Assembly: GCF_030530965.1 (NCBI RefSeq)
Contig: NZ_JAUMTY010000002.1
Location: forward strand, 107,437 to 126,838
Direction of reading: 5' to 3'
DNA length: 19,402 nt
DNA from: Corynebacterium sp.
GTDB taxonomy: Bacteria; Actinomycetota; Actinomycetes; Mycobacteriales; Mycobacteriaceae
The notes under the pieces are model-generated. The model did no database searches and was not told the origin of the DNA. It was given only the letters and a program-made list of their open reading frames with translations. Of the stretch, positions 6,850 to 14,980 are shown piece after piece. The position numbers were made by a program, and so were the translations under genes. Within the stretch, counting starts at the first letter, position 1, and every line of letters starts with the position of its first letter.

Positions 6850-7528
6850 CCGACGCCAGATAAATCAACGAGACCAGTCGGCCTCGAGTGATAGCCCAAC
6901 TCTTCTTGAACAACTTGGCGGAATTTCCGGTTTAGTGTCATCCACTGTGCCGATTCTTGTTCTCGTCCCGGTGAATTCGTGGTGGGGGCTTACTCCGGCT
7001 TTGATCTCCGCACTAGCGGTTTCACTTCTTATTTGCGTGTGGCGCCTTGTTCGGCACGAAAACATGCAGCCCGCCATATCCGGTGTCATGGGTGTGCTTA
7101 TCGCTGCGGCCATTGCGTGGTACGTCGGTTCCGCGAAAGGCTACTTCCTGTATGGGATTTGGTACTCGGCTGTTGTGGGGCTGGTGTTTTTTATTTCCTG
7201 CCTTGTCGGCTGGCCTGCCGTGGGAGTGATCTGGCGCGGGCTCAATGGTCGCGGCATGCGATGGCGTGAGAACACGTCGGAACGTCGTTATTTCGTTCTT
7301 GCGACCATTGCGTGGGCCTGTGTTTTTGCGGCGCGGTTCTTCGTTCAGAATCATCTTTATGGGTCATCGACGACGAACATCCTGGCTGTCGCGAGGATTG
7401 CGATGGGGTGGCCTCTGACTATTCTCGTCATGGTGGTGACCGTTTGGGCGGTACGCAGGGCAGATGCAGTCAAGGACGATGACGCGATCGATGAAATCGA
7501 TGAAATGGCGTCCGATACAGACGAGTGA
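6836..7528 (+). CDS. DUF3159 family integral membrane protein
   Basis: 230-residue membrane protein of a family known only by its conservation in Actinobacteria. After a short polar N-terminus (to about 22) it starts with the conserved LLEQLGGISGLVSSTVPILV and has about five or six membrane segments (33-50, 52-69, 82-99, 107-133, 153-170, 185-206), ending in an acidic tail DDDAIDEIDE. The open frame runs far upstream, but that part is antiframe to the DUF3710 gene; ATG 6836 (or 6833) is the plausible start and overlaps the DUF3710 stop by 14-17 bases. A GAAGAAG just before it is a poor ribosome site, consistent with re-initiation by terminating ribosomes. The next gene starts 10 bases after its stop. 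Function unknown; a small-solute or intramembrane role cannot be told from sequence. Confidence 0.9.
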   Translation: MTNTDRRQINQRDQSASSDSPTLLEQLGGISGLVSSTVPILVLVPVNSWWGLTPALISALAVSLLICVWRLVRHENMQPAISGVMGVLIAAAIAWYVGSAKGYFLYGIWYSAVVGLVFFISCLVGWPAVGVIWRGLNGRGMRWRENTSERRYFVLATIAWACVFAARFFVQNHLYGSSTTNILAVARIAMGWPLTILVMVVTVWAVRRADAVKDDDAIDEIDEMASDTDE

Positions 7529-7537
7529 GGTAGGCGA

Positions 7538-8929
7538 GTGACGCACACTGAGAATCACCCACACGACGGTGTTCCATCCCATGTCACGATGGATATCACC
7601 GATTTCTCTTATGGCGGGCAGGGGATTGGTCGCGTCGACAATCACGTGGTTTTCGTCGACGGTGCTGTAGCTGGCGACCGTGATGTCGCCGTCGATATTG
7701 ATGCCGAGCACAGTTCAGCATCCCTGTGGAGGGGTGAAGCCCGAACAATTGGTCACCGCTCGCCTCTACGGGGTGATGGAACGATATCGTGCCCAGCCGC
7801 CGAGAAAGGCGCAGGTTGCTGTGACTTTCTAGAGGTTGCGCCCGATAAGTCGGCTGAAGTGAAAGCCAGCATCACGGCAGATCAAATGCGTCGGATTGGG
7901 CATTTTGACGTTGAACCGACCTTTGAGACGTTGACTCCCTATCGCGGGTGGCGTACGAGAATGCGACTAGCCGTCGACAACGAAGGACGCGCTGGTCTCC
8001 GCGTCAAGTCCGGGCATCGTGTTGTGACGAATGCCGTATGTTCCCAAGCTGCGCCGGGTTTGATGGACGGCCTGGATGCCATGCGTTTTACTCCGGGCGC
8101 GGAAGTGATACTCGCGCTCGATTCCAATGGGATCCGCCACATCGTTGAAGTAGACGGCGGTGCGTCGTCGAAACAACGTTCCGGTACGGCGCGTTCACGT
8201 ACATCTCGTCGTGGACGACGGGGGCACAGCACGGTAATAGAGGGCGGAAACTACTGCGTCGAACGGATATCCGATAATGCCGCCTCAACTTCGTCGGGAC
8301 CAAGTAATAACCCGGCTGAGAACGATGGCGCTGCGGAGGGAACTGCCCATTCCACGGAGGGTCGAACCTTCGTCCTTCCACCAACCGCTTTTTGGCAAGC
8401 CCATAGTGGTGCTCCGACACGGTACCGCGAGCTTGTTCGTGAGCTCCTCCCCGAGATTCATGGTGGGGCTGCATGGGATCTATACGGTGGGATCGGGCTG
8501 TTCGCCGACATTTTGGCCGAAAAAACACGAGGTCCTGTTGATTCCGTGGAGATTGATAAAAATGCGCGCACGTGGGGCCGACGTAGTTTGAACACCCTGG
8601 CTGATCCCTCATTCAGTCCGTCGTCGATCAGGTTTCTGACCTCCAGGGTTGATCGAGCATGGTCGTCTCTTCGGCGAAACAACAAGGGGGGAGTGGATCT
8701 CGTTGTTCTTGATCCTCCGCGAAAAGGTGCAGGCACGAAGGTGATTGGTCAGATAGCCGCGGCGCACCCCCAAGCTGTGGTACACATCGCCTGCGATCCG
8801 GCGACGGGTGCCCGTGACTATGCGGCCTGGTTAGACCACGGTTATGAGATTTCCTCCATGAGGGTCATTGATGCGTTCCCCGGAACCCATCACATGGAGA
8901 TCATCACGGCTTTTACCAAGAGGTCGTAG
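7538..8929 (+). CDS. TRAM-domain class I SAM-dependent RNA methyltransferase (RumA/TrmA-like)
   Basis: Predicted RNA uridine-C5 methyltransferase. 463 residues: TRAM RNA-binding domain (about 15-72, DITDFSYGGQGIGRV), a cysteine region (C85, C94, C95 and C168), a variable Ser/Arg/Asn-rich insertion (about 206-275), and the catalytic fold (275-460) with SAM motif WDLYGGIGLFA (313-323), DPPRKG (392-397), the nucleophile Cys419 in IACDPATGARD and Glu454 in the closing GTHHMEII. The Fe-S cysteine spacing (C-x8-CC) differs from the C-x5-CGGC of E. coli RlmD. GTG start at 7538 has GAGG 7 bases upstream and follows the DUF3159 stop by 9 bases, so the three genes form one operon. Whether the target is tRNA m5U54 or rRNA cannot be decided; Rv2689c is the likely mycobacterial counterpart. 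Confidence 0.92.
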   Translation: MTHTENHPHDGVPSHVTMDITDFSYGGQGIGRVDNHVVFVDGAVAGDRDVAVDIDAEHSSASLWRGEARTIGHRSPLRGDGTISCPAAEKGAGCCDFLEVAPDKSAEVKASITADQMRRIGHFDVEPTFETLTPYRGWRTRMRLAVDNEGRAGLRVKSGHRVVTNAVCSQAAPGLMDGLDAMRFTPGAEVILALDSNGIRHIVEVDGGASSKQRSGTARSRTSRRGRRGHSTVIEGGNYCVERISDNAASTSSGPSNNPAENDGAAEGTAHSTEGRTFVLPPTAFWQAHSGAPTRYRELVRELLPEIHGGAAWDLYGGIGLFADILAEKTRGPVDSVEIDKNARTWGRRSLNTLADPSFSPSSIRFLTSRVDRAWSSLRRNNKGGVDLVVLDPPRKGAGTKVIGQIAAAHPQAVVHIACDPATGARDYAAWLDHGYEISSMRVIDAFPGTHHMEIITAFTKRS

Positions 8930-8977
8930 CTCCGCGGGTGCCATGTCCTGGGCGGTGGTGAAAGTGCTGGTGTGCGT

Positions 8978-9009
8978 GGAGAAATGAAGGCGCGGATTGT
9001 GCGTTCTCC
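8978..9009. terminator. Possible terminator between convergent methyltransferase and RNase D genes
   Basis: GGAGAA (8978-8983) pairs with TTCTCC (9004-9009), with an inner CGC/GCG pair. It lies in the 111-base gap between the two stop codons. The stem is short and bulged, with no T-run. Confidence 0.3.
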
Positions 9010-9040
9010 GTGAATTATGCGGTGGCCAGACACGCCGTGT

Positions 9041-10441
9041 TTAGCGTTTATGGTCTCCAAGAGCGTTGGCACACACAGGGGACACAATCCGCCGTTGCCA
9101 CCGTCGGACCCCATGTCGGGCGAAAAACATGTCGATATCCGTCGCATGGGTCTCTGGTTCCGACGAAAAATGCCACGCCATGAGCCTCACTATCTGCGGG
9201 GTGATGATCACTTCGTGGGGGATACCGGTTTGCTCAGACACCACATTGATGGCCTCTGAGCACAGGGAATACAGTCCTTCAGCTTTCTGCCCCCGGTCAG
9301 AATTGGGGAATCGCCGTCCTCCCGCATAGTGGGTATCTAAGTGATGTCCCCGGTGTCGTGACGGGCCCCGGTCGTCATCGGTTGCATAATGAGGGCTCGC
9401 GTTTTCTGACGAGGATGCGGTGGTCTTGTCGTGCTCCCCTTGAATCACGTTCCACCATGATCGTGCGTTTCGCATCGATCGGAAGTGCGCCGCGTCCATC
9501 ATCTCTTGAAAAGTCCGAGGATTTTTTCGAGCAATCGTTATCAAATCAGAATTCGATAACACCCGATGAGGAGAGCGATCTACCGTCCGCGCCCGCCGGT
9601 CCCGTTCGCGCGACAACGTAAAGGCAAGCTCACGTTGAGCAGGGGTAGACAGATTATTGAGTCCCTTCACCCGCAGTGAAGGTTCCACTGAGGGGGTATC
9701 AGCCAAGGTAGACGTGCGAATATATTCACACTCTTCGGCCCACCACGCGAAACGATCTAATTCCGAAAGCAAACCAGCCACAGCGGTAGAAAGCTCAAGA
9801 AGGCATTCGACGTCCAGGGCCGCGTAATCGAGCCATTCGTCGGGAAGGGGCCGTCGGGACCAATTTTCATGCCCGTGCTCCTTAGCCAAGCGGTAGCCGA
9901 CTAAACCATCCACCATGTCGCCCAAGTTGACCTTCTTCAGCCCAGCTATCCGGCCACCCAGTTCGGTGTCAAAAAGACGACGAGGACTAAGCCCCAAATC
10001 AAGAAGGGCTGGCAGGTCAGTCCGTGCAGAATGGATAATCCACGTTAGCCGGTTGACGACGGGAGCTAGGAGGCCCATATCGGAGCGGCAGGCTTCAGCG
10101 TCGACAAGAAATAGTCCGCTACCAGCACGTTTCAGTTGGAGAAGAAAGGCGCGATCGCCATAGCGGTAAGCCGACGCTCGTTCAGTGTCGACGGCGAGCG
10201 GGCCGCGGCCATTTGCCAACACATCGGCAGCATTCTTCAACTCGTCCACGGTGGAGATTAACGACGGAGTTCCGTCCGACGGCGTCGATAACGGCACAGA
10301 AGCAGATTGTGGCGATAAAGGAAAAGTAGGAGAGGGCTTGGGAGCTGGGGAGATGTACCAATCGCCTAGTAGAGCCTCGTCACCGTCGTCGTGAAGATCA
10401 TTGTCTCCAGAGAAGCCACAACGCAGCATCCTACTGTCCAA
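9041..10441 (-). CDS. rnd: RNase D-like 3'-5' exonuclease with HRDC domain
   Basis: DEDDy-family 3'-5' exoribonuclease expected to trim tRNA and other small RNA 3' ends. 466 residues. DEDDy residues visible: Asp85 and Glu87 (LAVDTERA), Asp142 (HSARTDLPALLDLG), Tyr206 and Asp210 (DYAALDVECLLEL). An HRDC RNA-binding domain follows (about 262-335, STPAQRELAFTLSRERDRRAR), then a 50-residue His/Ser/Arg/Asp-rich insertion (about 337-386), then a conserved C-terminal helical region (SEAINVVSEQTGIPHEVIITPQ split at 392-430). The start is TTG at 10441, supported by AAGGAG 9 bases upstream; an ATG four codons on has no proper site. It overlaps the upstream DUF3000 gene by 11 bases, pointing to translational coupling. 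The same pair occurs in mycobacteria (Rv2680/Rv2681). Called RNase D by family; substrate not known. Confidence 0.92.
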   Translation of the reverse strand: MDSRMLRCGFSGDNDLHDDGDEALLGDWYISPAPKPSPTFPLSPQSASVPLSTPSDGTPSLISTVDELKNAADVLANGRGPLAVDTERASAYRYGDRAFLLQLKRAGSGLFLVDAEACRSDMGLLAPVVNRLTWIIHSARTDLPALLDLGLSPRRLFDTELGGRIAGLKKVNLGDMVDGLVGYRLAKEHGHENWSRRPLPDEWLDYAALDVECLLELSTAVAGLLSELDRFAWWAEECEYIRTSTLADTPSVEPSLRVKGLNNLSTPAQRELAFTLSRERDRRARTVDRSPHRVLSNSDLITIARKNPRTFQEMMDAAHFRSMRNARSWWNVIQGEHDKTTASSSENASPHYATDDDRGPSRHRGHHLDTHYAGGRRFPNSDRGQKAEGLYSLCSEAINVVSEQTGIPHEVIITPQIVRLMAWHFSSEPETHATDIDMFFARHGVRRWQRRIVSPVCANALGDHKR

Positions 10442-11099
10442 GCTGAGCGACTCCTTCAGGAGGAAGTCCCGCTACCGACGCGAGAACGTGAGCGAACGCC
10501 TCGACGTGGGAAGCAAGATCAGTATCATCCGCCGTCCACGATGCACGTAGCTCAATCTGATATGCCTTACCCGGGCCCCCAATATTTCCATACCGGGCCG
10601 ACGACGTGGAAGTCACCGTGCCTCCGAGCTGCGAATAATGCGCTCCCTCACTGGTTAGACCCTCAGAAAGCCACTGCCACGCGACATCAGGTAACAACGG
10701 ATCCGACGCGACCTCCGGGTCCATGTCTGCCTGTATATACGCGACAAGGCGAAGAGCCTGGGACCAGTTCCCGTCGCTCCGAGGATCGTGAAGGAGAATC
10801 AGCCGCCCAAAAGCATCGCCGTCCGTATCCCGCGGAATAGTGCGTGACTGCTCATGATCCACTTCTAACCCGACGGCATAGCTATATGGAGCTAAACGCT
10901 GGGGTGGGCGAATTGACCCCATGGATATTTCCTGACGCAATGAGGCCGCATGCATAGAAGCCACCGCGTCATGGAAAACCTGGGGTTCGTCGGCGGATCC
11001 ATCATGATTCATGGATGCTGAGGTCTCCTTACGGGGAGTAGCAGCGTTTAACCGGTGGGAAGCAGAATTGTCGTCGTGCGATGGCTGATCAATGCTCAC
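10431..11099 (-). CDS. DUF3000 family protein
   Basis: 222-residue protein (from the GTG at 11099) of an actinobacterial family without known role, always seen next to an RNase D gene in the relatives I can recall. The conserved part starts at FHDAVASMHAASLRQEI (about 42-58) and includes RPPQRLAPYSYAVGLEV, GRLILLHDPRSDGNW, RLVAYIQADMDPEVASDP and WQWLSEGL, ending in AFAHVLASVAGLPPEGVAQLG. A second possible start, ATG at 11012, has AAGGAG 12 bases upstream and leaves a protein closer to the domain; the first 29 residues are poorly conserved low-complexity. The stop codon lies inside the start region of the RNase D gene, so the two proteins are made together. Cytoplasmic; no signal peptide or membrane segment. 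Confidence 0.88.
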   Translation of the reverse strand: MSIDQPSHDDNSASHRLNAATPRKETSASMNHDGSADEPQVFHDAVASMHAASLRQEISMGSIRPPQRLAPYSYAVGLEVDHEQSRTIPRDTDGDAFGRLILLHDPRSDGNWSQALRLVAYIQADMDPEVASDPLLPDVAWQWLSEGLTSEGAHYSQLGGTVTSTSSARYGNIGGPGKAYQIELRASWTADDTDLASHVEAFAHVLASVAGLPPEGVAQLGQ

Positions 11100-11434
11100 A
11101 CTTGGGCACGGTACAGTTTTCTGCCGTGTTTGCTCAGGAGGCGCGCCGGGGGTTCGATGTCAAAGTCCCAGCTAGCGATGAGTCCTGTGCGTCGTTTCCC
11201 GACGGGCGCCAGCTCGGTTTAGCTTGATGAAACGGTGATGTGGGGTGGAATGCGAGGGATGCTGATGTGTAATCGGTTGAATGTTGCGCGCTTGCCGGCT
11301 TACCGCGTCGCAAAAAATACTTAACGACGGGGGGACCGCAAAATCGCCTGTGCCAGTGGAATTTTAGCGACGGTGGGGTACACCCGGTAGGGGCGATTGT
11401 CGCGAGTGTTCGATTCGGATCGAGACCTGGCACT
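11100..11434. other. Divergent intergenic stretch between DUF3000 and hemE
   Basis: 335 bases with no supported gene. It must hold promoters for both directions. On the minus strand TACCGT lies about 8 bases before the DUF3000 GTG, which would give a near-leaderless mRNA. For hemE no convincing -35/-10 pair was found; TATGAA overlaps the first ATG at 11435. There is a short hairpin CGTCG/CGACG (about 11188-11202) and a near-palindrome around GGGTACACCC (about 11375). An antisense open frame crosses this region into hemE and is judged spurious. Confidence 0.5.
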
Positions 11435-12598
11435 ATGAACCGTATGCATGGAATGAGTACGAATTCCGGCGATTCTCCAGATATAGCGTCGTCGCGCCGC
11501 ACGCTGTCGCAGTCATCGCTACTCGACGCCGCGAATGGAGCCACCCCGCAGCATCGGCCTGTCTGGTTTATGCGGCAGGCCGGACGCTCACTTCCGGAAT
11601 ATCGGAAGCTCCGGGAGAACATCGGGATGCTGGAGGCATGCTTTACCCCTGATGCCGCTGCTGAGATCACTCTGCAACCTGTGCGCAGACATAATGTCGA
11701 CGCTGCGATCTTCTTTTCAGACATCGTTGTGCCGCTGAAGGCCGCGGGAATCGGGGTGGAGATTGTTGCCGGTCGTGGCCCCGTCGTCGATCGTCCCATT
11801 CGGTCACGGGCGGACATTGACTCGCTCCCTGAGTTGGATCCGGATTCCATTTCGGCCATCGGCGAAGCGGTCCGAGAAATCATTGGGGAACTTCGCGATG
11901 ATCAGGCGTTGATCGGCTTCGCTGGTGCTCCGTTTACCATTGCGTCCTATTTGATTGAGGGCGGACCGTCGAAAACCCACCAACACACGAAAGCCATGAT
12001 GCATGCTGATCCTGACTCATGGCACGCCCTCATGCGTGTGTTGACGGACTACATCAAGGTTTTCCTCGGGGTACAGATCGACGCGGGAATTGATGCCATG
12101 CAGCTATTCGATTCCTGGGCGGGGTACTTGCACGCACGGGACTATACCGATCTGGTTGCCCCGTATTCAGCCGAAATCTTTAGGTTCGTGTCCGAGAGGT
12201 CCTCACGAGGTGGCCGTCAGCCTATTCCGCGCATTCATTTTGGCGTGACGACGGGGGAGCTGCTCGGTCCTATGGCGCAAACCGGCCCCGATGTCATGGG
12301 GGTTGACTGGCGGGTGGACATGGCTACTGCGGCACAGCGCATTAACGTAGCTTTAGCGGGCAAGAACGGGGACACAGGTCCTGGTGAGTTGGCGCTTCAA
12401 GGGAATATTGACCCAGCCTTACTTTTTGCAGGTAAAGAAGCGGTTGATAAGGAAATCGATCAGCTGTTGACCACCACGGATCAGCTTATCTCCGACGGAA
12501 AGATTTCAGGTCATATTGTGAACCTGGGGCATGGTGTTCTCGCAGACACTGACCCGGACATTATTTCTCACATCGTAGAAAAGGTGCATTCGTGGTAA
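11435..12598 (+). CDS. hemE: Uroporphyrinogen III decarboxylase
   Basis: Removes four acetate carboxyls from uroporphyrinogen III to give coproporphyrinogen III in haem synthesis; cytoplasmic, cofactor-free. 387 residues. Signature RPVWFMRQAGRSLPEYR (41-57) carries the substrate-binding Arg47 and Arg51; FFSDIVVPL (94-101) carries the catalytic Asp96; GFAGAPFTIASYLIEGG (161-177) carries Tyr172; QLFDSWAG and NLGHGVLADTDP near the C-terminus supply the remaining active-site Ser and His. Three in-frame ATGs (11435, 11444, 11453) are possible; none has a strong ribosome site, and the enzyme core starts near residue 27, so the choice of the first is arbitrary. The stop overlaps the hemY start by 7 bases. 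In C. glutamicum the hemE/hemY pair lies elsewhere as far as I recall, so this arrangement is the mycobacterial one. Confidence 0.97.
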   Translation: MNRMHGMSTNSGDSPDIASSRRTLSQSSLLDAANGATPQHRPVWFMRQAGRSLPEYRKLRENIGMLEACFTPDAAAEITLQPVRRHNVDAAIFFSDIVVPLKAAGIGVEIVAGRGPVVDRPIRSRADIDSLPELDPDSISAIGEAVREIIGELRDDQALIGFAGAPFTIASYLIEGGPSKTHQHTKAMMHADPDSWHALMRVLTDYIKVFLGVQIDAGIDAMQLFDSWAGYLHARDYTDLVAPYSAEIFRFVSERSSRGGRQPIPRIHFGVTTGELLGPMAQTGPDVMGVDWRVDMATAAQRINVALAGKNGDTGPGELALQGNIDPALLFAGKEAVDKEIDQLLTTTDQLISDGKISGHIVNLGHGVLADTDPDIISHIVEKVHSW

Positions 12599-14061
12599 AG
12601 ACGCGTGTCGCGGTTATTGGTGGAGGACTGTCGGGACTTGTCGCGGCGTATGAAATCAGCCGTCGCGACCCCAATGCCGACGTCGTTGTTTATGAAGCAT
12701 CCGACGCGGTAGGTGGGAAACTCAAGACCGTTGATCTAGCTACCGGCAGTGTTGATGTGGGGGCGGAGGCGTACCTCGCCTTCCGTGCCGATGCCACCCG
12801 GTTCTTTACATCCTTGGGGCTGAAAGACCGGCTCCGCTATCCGTCCGACCTCAAATCCGGGTTATGGATTGGCGACGGCACCCTGCACTCAGTTCCTTCG
12901 CGAACCGTGATGGGGATTCCTGCTGATAGTTCCTCTGTGAAAGACCTCGTCGATTCCGAGACCTGTGCGCGGATTGATGCTGAGGGGGAGGCATACCCCA
13001 TACCGTGGGTGGAAGGCGAAGATGCCTTGCTCGGCGCGTTGGTTGCTGAACGGATGGGGCAGCAGGTCGTGGACCATGTGGTCTCTCCGTTGCTGGGTGG
13101 GGTGTATTCGTCCCGTGCTGAAGATCTTGGTCTACGAGCGACGATCCCGGAATTAGCTGCAGCCATGGATGACCTTTCGAACCATGGCGAACCTGTGACA
13201 TTAACGCGAGCGGCAGCTGCTGTTCTACAGCAGCGCGATGAAGCACGTGAGGCACGGGTGGCTGGAGGCGCGGCAGATGAGGAGTCATCGAGCGCGTCGG
13301 CGAAAAAGCCGCCGGTGTTTGCGTCGTTCGTCGGGGGTTACCGCGATCTGATCGATGCGCTGGTTGAGCAGTCGTCGGCCACTATTCGTGTGGATAGTCC
13401 TGTCACTGCGGTATTGCCCGCGGAGGCAGGAAGTTCCCGTCGGTTCCGCGTCGTGAGTGGCTCTTCGTCGACAGAGACTGAAGAATTCGATGCTGTTGTC
13501 GTCGCCACTCCGGCGGATGTCGCGGGCCGGCAGCTCGCTGAGGTTGCCCCCGTGGCAGCAGACATCCTTGGGTCGATGGATCTAGCGTCGAGTGTTGTTC
13601 TTGGTCTGCGGCTACCGAATGACGAGGCTATCCCGGAGAAAACGGGCATTCTCGTGTCACCCGATGCCGGACTTCACGCTAAAGCCTTTACTTTCTCATC
13701 GCGGAAGTGGCCCCACGTCGACGATCACGTTGGTGCTTTCATCAGGGCTTCATTCGGCCATTGGGGCGACGATTCACTCGTCAGAGAAGACGAAGACACG
13801 CTGGTGAAATACGCTATCGACGATTTCGAAACCATTACGGGCCAACGTCTGCACCCCGAAGAGACGGTGCTTCAAAAGTGGTGGGGTGGTTTGCCTCGAT
13901 ACGGCATGGGCCACGATGAACTCATTGATGTGGCGCTTAAGGACATCAGTCAAGTCGAGGGGCTAGAAGCTGCAGGTGCCATCTGGCACGGCGTCGGAGT
14001 TCCAGCGTGTATTGCGCAAGCGCGTGAGGCGGCGAAGAAGGTGATGGATACGGTTATGTGA
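12592..14061 (+). CDS. hemY: Coproporphyrinogen III oxidase, FAD-dependent (HemY/CgoX)
   Basis: Six-electron, oxygen-dependent oxidation of coproporphyrinogen III to coproporphyrin III in the coproporphyrin-dependent haem route; older annotation calls it protoporphyrinogen oxidase. 489 residues. The FAD dinucleotide motif VAVIGGGLSGLVAAYEISRR lies at 6-25, followed by VVVYEASDAVGGKLKT (31-46); the C-terminus has the second FAD contact AIWHGVGVPACIAQAREAA (about 464-482). A Glu/Ala/Ser-rich loop (about 220-240) is a variable insertion. GTG start at 12592 overlaps the hemE stop (7 bases) and has AAGGTG 5 bases upstream within hemE, indicating coupling. HemQ follows, the partner that identifies the coproporphyrin route. 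Confidence 0.95.
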   Translation: MVKTRVAVIGGGLSGLVAAYEISRRDPNADVVVYEASDAVGGKLKTVDLATGSVDVGAEAYLAFRADATRFFTSLGLKDRLRYPSDLKSGLWIGDGTLHSVPSRTVMGIPADSSSVKDLVDSETCARIDAEGEAYPIPWVEGEDALLGALVAERMGQQVVDHVVSPLLGGVYSSRAEDLGLRATIPELAAAMDDLSNHGEPVTLTRAAAAVLQQRDEAREARVAGGAADEESSSASAKKPPVFASFVGGYRDLIDALVEQSSATIRVDSPVTAVLPAEAGSSRRFRVVSGSSSTETEEFDAVVVATPADVAGRQLAEVAPVAADILGSMDLASSVVLGLRLPNDEAIPEKTGILVSPDAGLHAKAFTFSSRKWPHVDDHVGAFIRASFGHWGDDSLVREDEDTLVKYAIDDFETITGQRLHPEETVLQKWWGGLPRYGMGHDELIDVALKDISQVEGLEAAGAIWHGVGVPACIAQAREAAKKVMDTVM

Positions 14062-14128
14062 CAGTGATCAGAAGGCTCCGCACTTCGCGGGGAGTCAAGA
14101 ACAAAGTTCCACATATGTCGTGTGCATC

Positions 14129-14155
14129 GAGCTTCGTCGTCACATCACGAAGCTC
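14129..14155 (+). promoter_or_regulatory. Perfect inverted repeat between hemY and hemQ
   Basis: GAGCTTCGT (14129-14137) and ACGAAGCTC (14147-14155) form a perfect 9-bp stem around a 9-base loop, 33 bases before the hemQ ATG. It has no T-run behind it, so it is more likely an mRNA structure (processing or translational control) or a protein-binding site than a terminator. A smaller CCGC/GCGG hairpin lies just upstream near 14077-14090. Confidence 0.5.
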
Positions 14156-14188
14156 CGGTAGTTTACGAAAGAAAAGAAGAGGTTGACC

Positions 14189-14950
14189 ATGACTGAAAAC
14201 CAGGACGACGTTCGTCAAGAAAATAGTGATAGCTCTGCTGGCCCTGAGCACAAGCATCGTCTGAATTATAAGAAGCTGAATGCGACTGTTCGGTACGCAA
14301 TGTGGTCGGTCTTCAAGGTTGCCCCCGGTAAATTGGGTGAAGACCGGGACACAGTGGCCCAGGAAATGCGTGACTTTATTGCTTCCTATGAGCACGAAGA
14401 TCTCACCATACGAGGGATCTACAACGTTTCCGGTATTCGTGCGGAAGCTGACATCATGATTTGGTGGCACGCTGAAAAGATGGAAGATCTGCAGGACGCT
14501 TACAATCGTTTCCTGCGTACGACGACCTTGGGACGTGCATGTACGGGTGTGTGGTCGCAGGCAGCGCTCCACCGTCCATCCGAGTTCAACAAGTCCCATG
14601 TGCCGTCCTTCATCGCGGAAGAAGAACCGAAGCGGTGGATTGCCGTTTACCCGTTCGTCCGCTCGTACGACTGGTACGTGATGGATCCTGCGGATCGTCG
14701 TCGGATCCTGGCTGACCACGGAAAGATGGGACGTGATTACCCCGACGTCCGCGCGAACACCGTTCCGGCTTTCGCTTTGGGTGACTACGAATGGATTCTG
14801 GCCTTCGAAGGGCCGAAGTTGGACCGCATCGTCGATCTCATGCACCACATGCGCTACACAGAGGCGCGGCTCCACGTCCGTGAAGAGATTCCGTTCTTCA
14901 CCGGACGACGAGTTGACGATATCGCTGAGATCACCGATCTCTTGCCATAA
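14189..14950 (+). CDS. hemQ: Coproheme decarboxylase HemQ (ChdC), chlorite dismutase family
   Basis: Converts Fe-coproporphyrin III (coproheme) to haem b by two peroxide-dependent decarboxylations, the last step of the Gram-positive route. 253 residues, normal length. Landmarks: VRYAMWSVFKV (34-44), ADIMIWWHAEKMEDLQ (87-102), His137 in SHVPSF, Tyr154 in VYPFVRSYDWYVM and His177 in DHGKMGRDYP. By comparison with the C. diphtheriae enzyme, His137 and Tyr154 (17 residues apart, as there) should be the distal His and catalytic Tyr, and His177 the proximal iron ligand. The actinobacterial distal His replaces the Gln of the Firmicutes enzymes. ATG 14189 is chosen because AAGAGG lies 6 bases upstream; the in-frame TTG at 14183 is directly adjacent to it. 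It follows hemY after 127 bases and ends before a strong terminator. Confidence 0.96.
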   Translation: MTENQDDVRQENSDSSAGPEHKHRLNYKKLNATVRYAMWSVFKVAPGKLGEDRDTVAQEMRDFIASYEHEDLTIRGIYNVSGIRAEADIMIWWHAEKMEDLQDAYNRFLRTTTLGRACTGVWSQAALHRPSEFNKSHVPSFIAEEEPKRWIAVYPFVRSYDWYVMDPADRRRILADHGKMGRDYPDVRANTVPAFALGDYEWILAFEGPKLDRIVDLMHHMRYTEARLHVREEIPFFTGRRVDDIAEITDLLP

Positions 14951-14980
14951 TCGTTTCATCAACGAGACATTGTTACGAAG

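Noticed and set aside
9041..10441. RecQ or DNA polymerase exonuclease domain instead of RNase D
   Set aside because: There is no helicase or polymerase domain; the order DEDDy exonuclease then HRDC is the RNase D arrangement.
11134..11883. 249-codon open frame on the minus strand across the hemE 5' end
   Set aside because: It is antisense to hemE, has no family resemblance and consists of Ser/Arg/Thr-rich sequence typical of shadow frames in this GC range.
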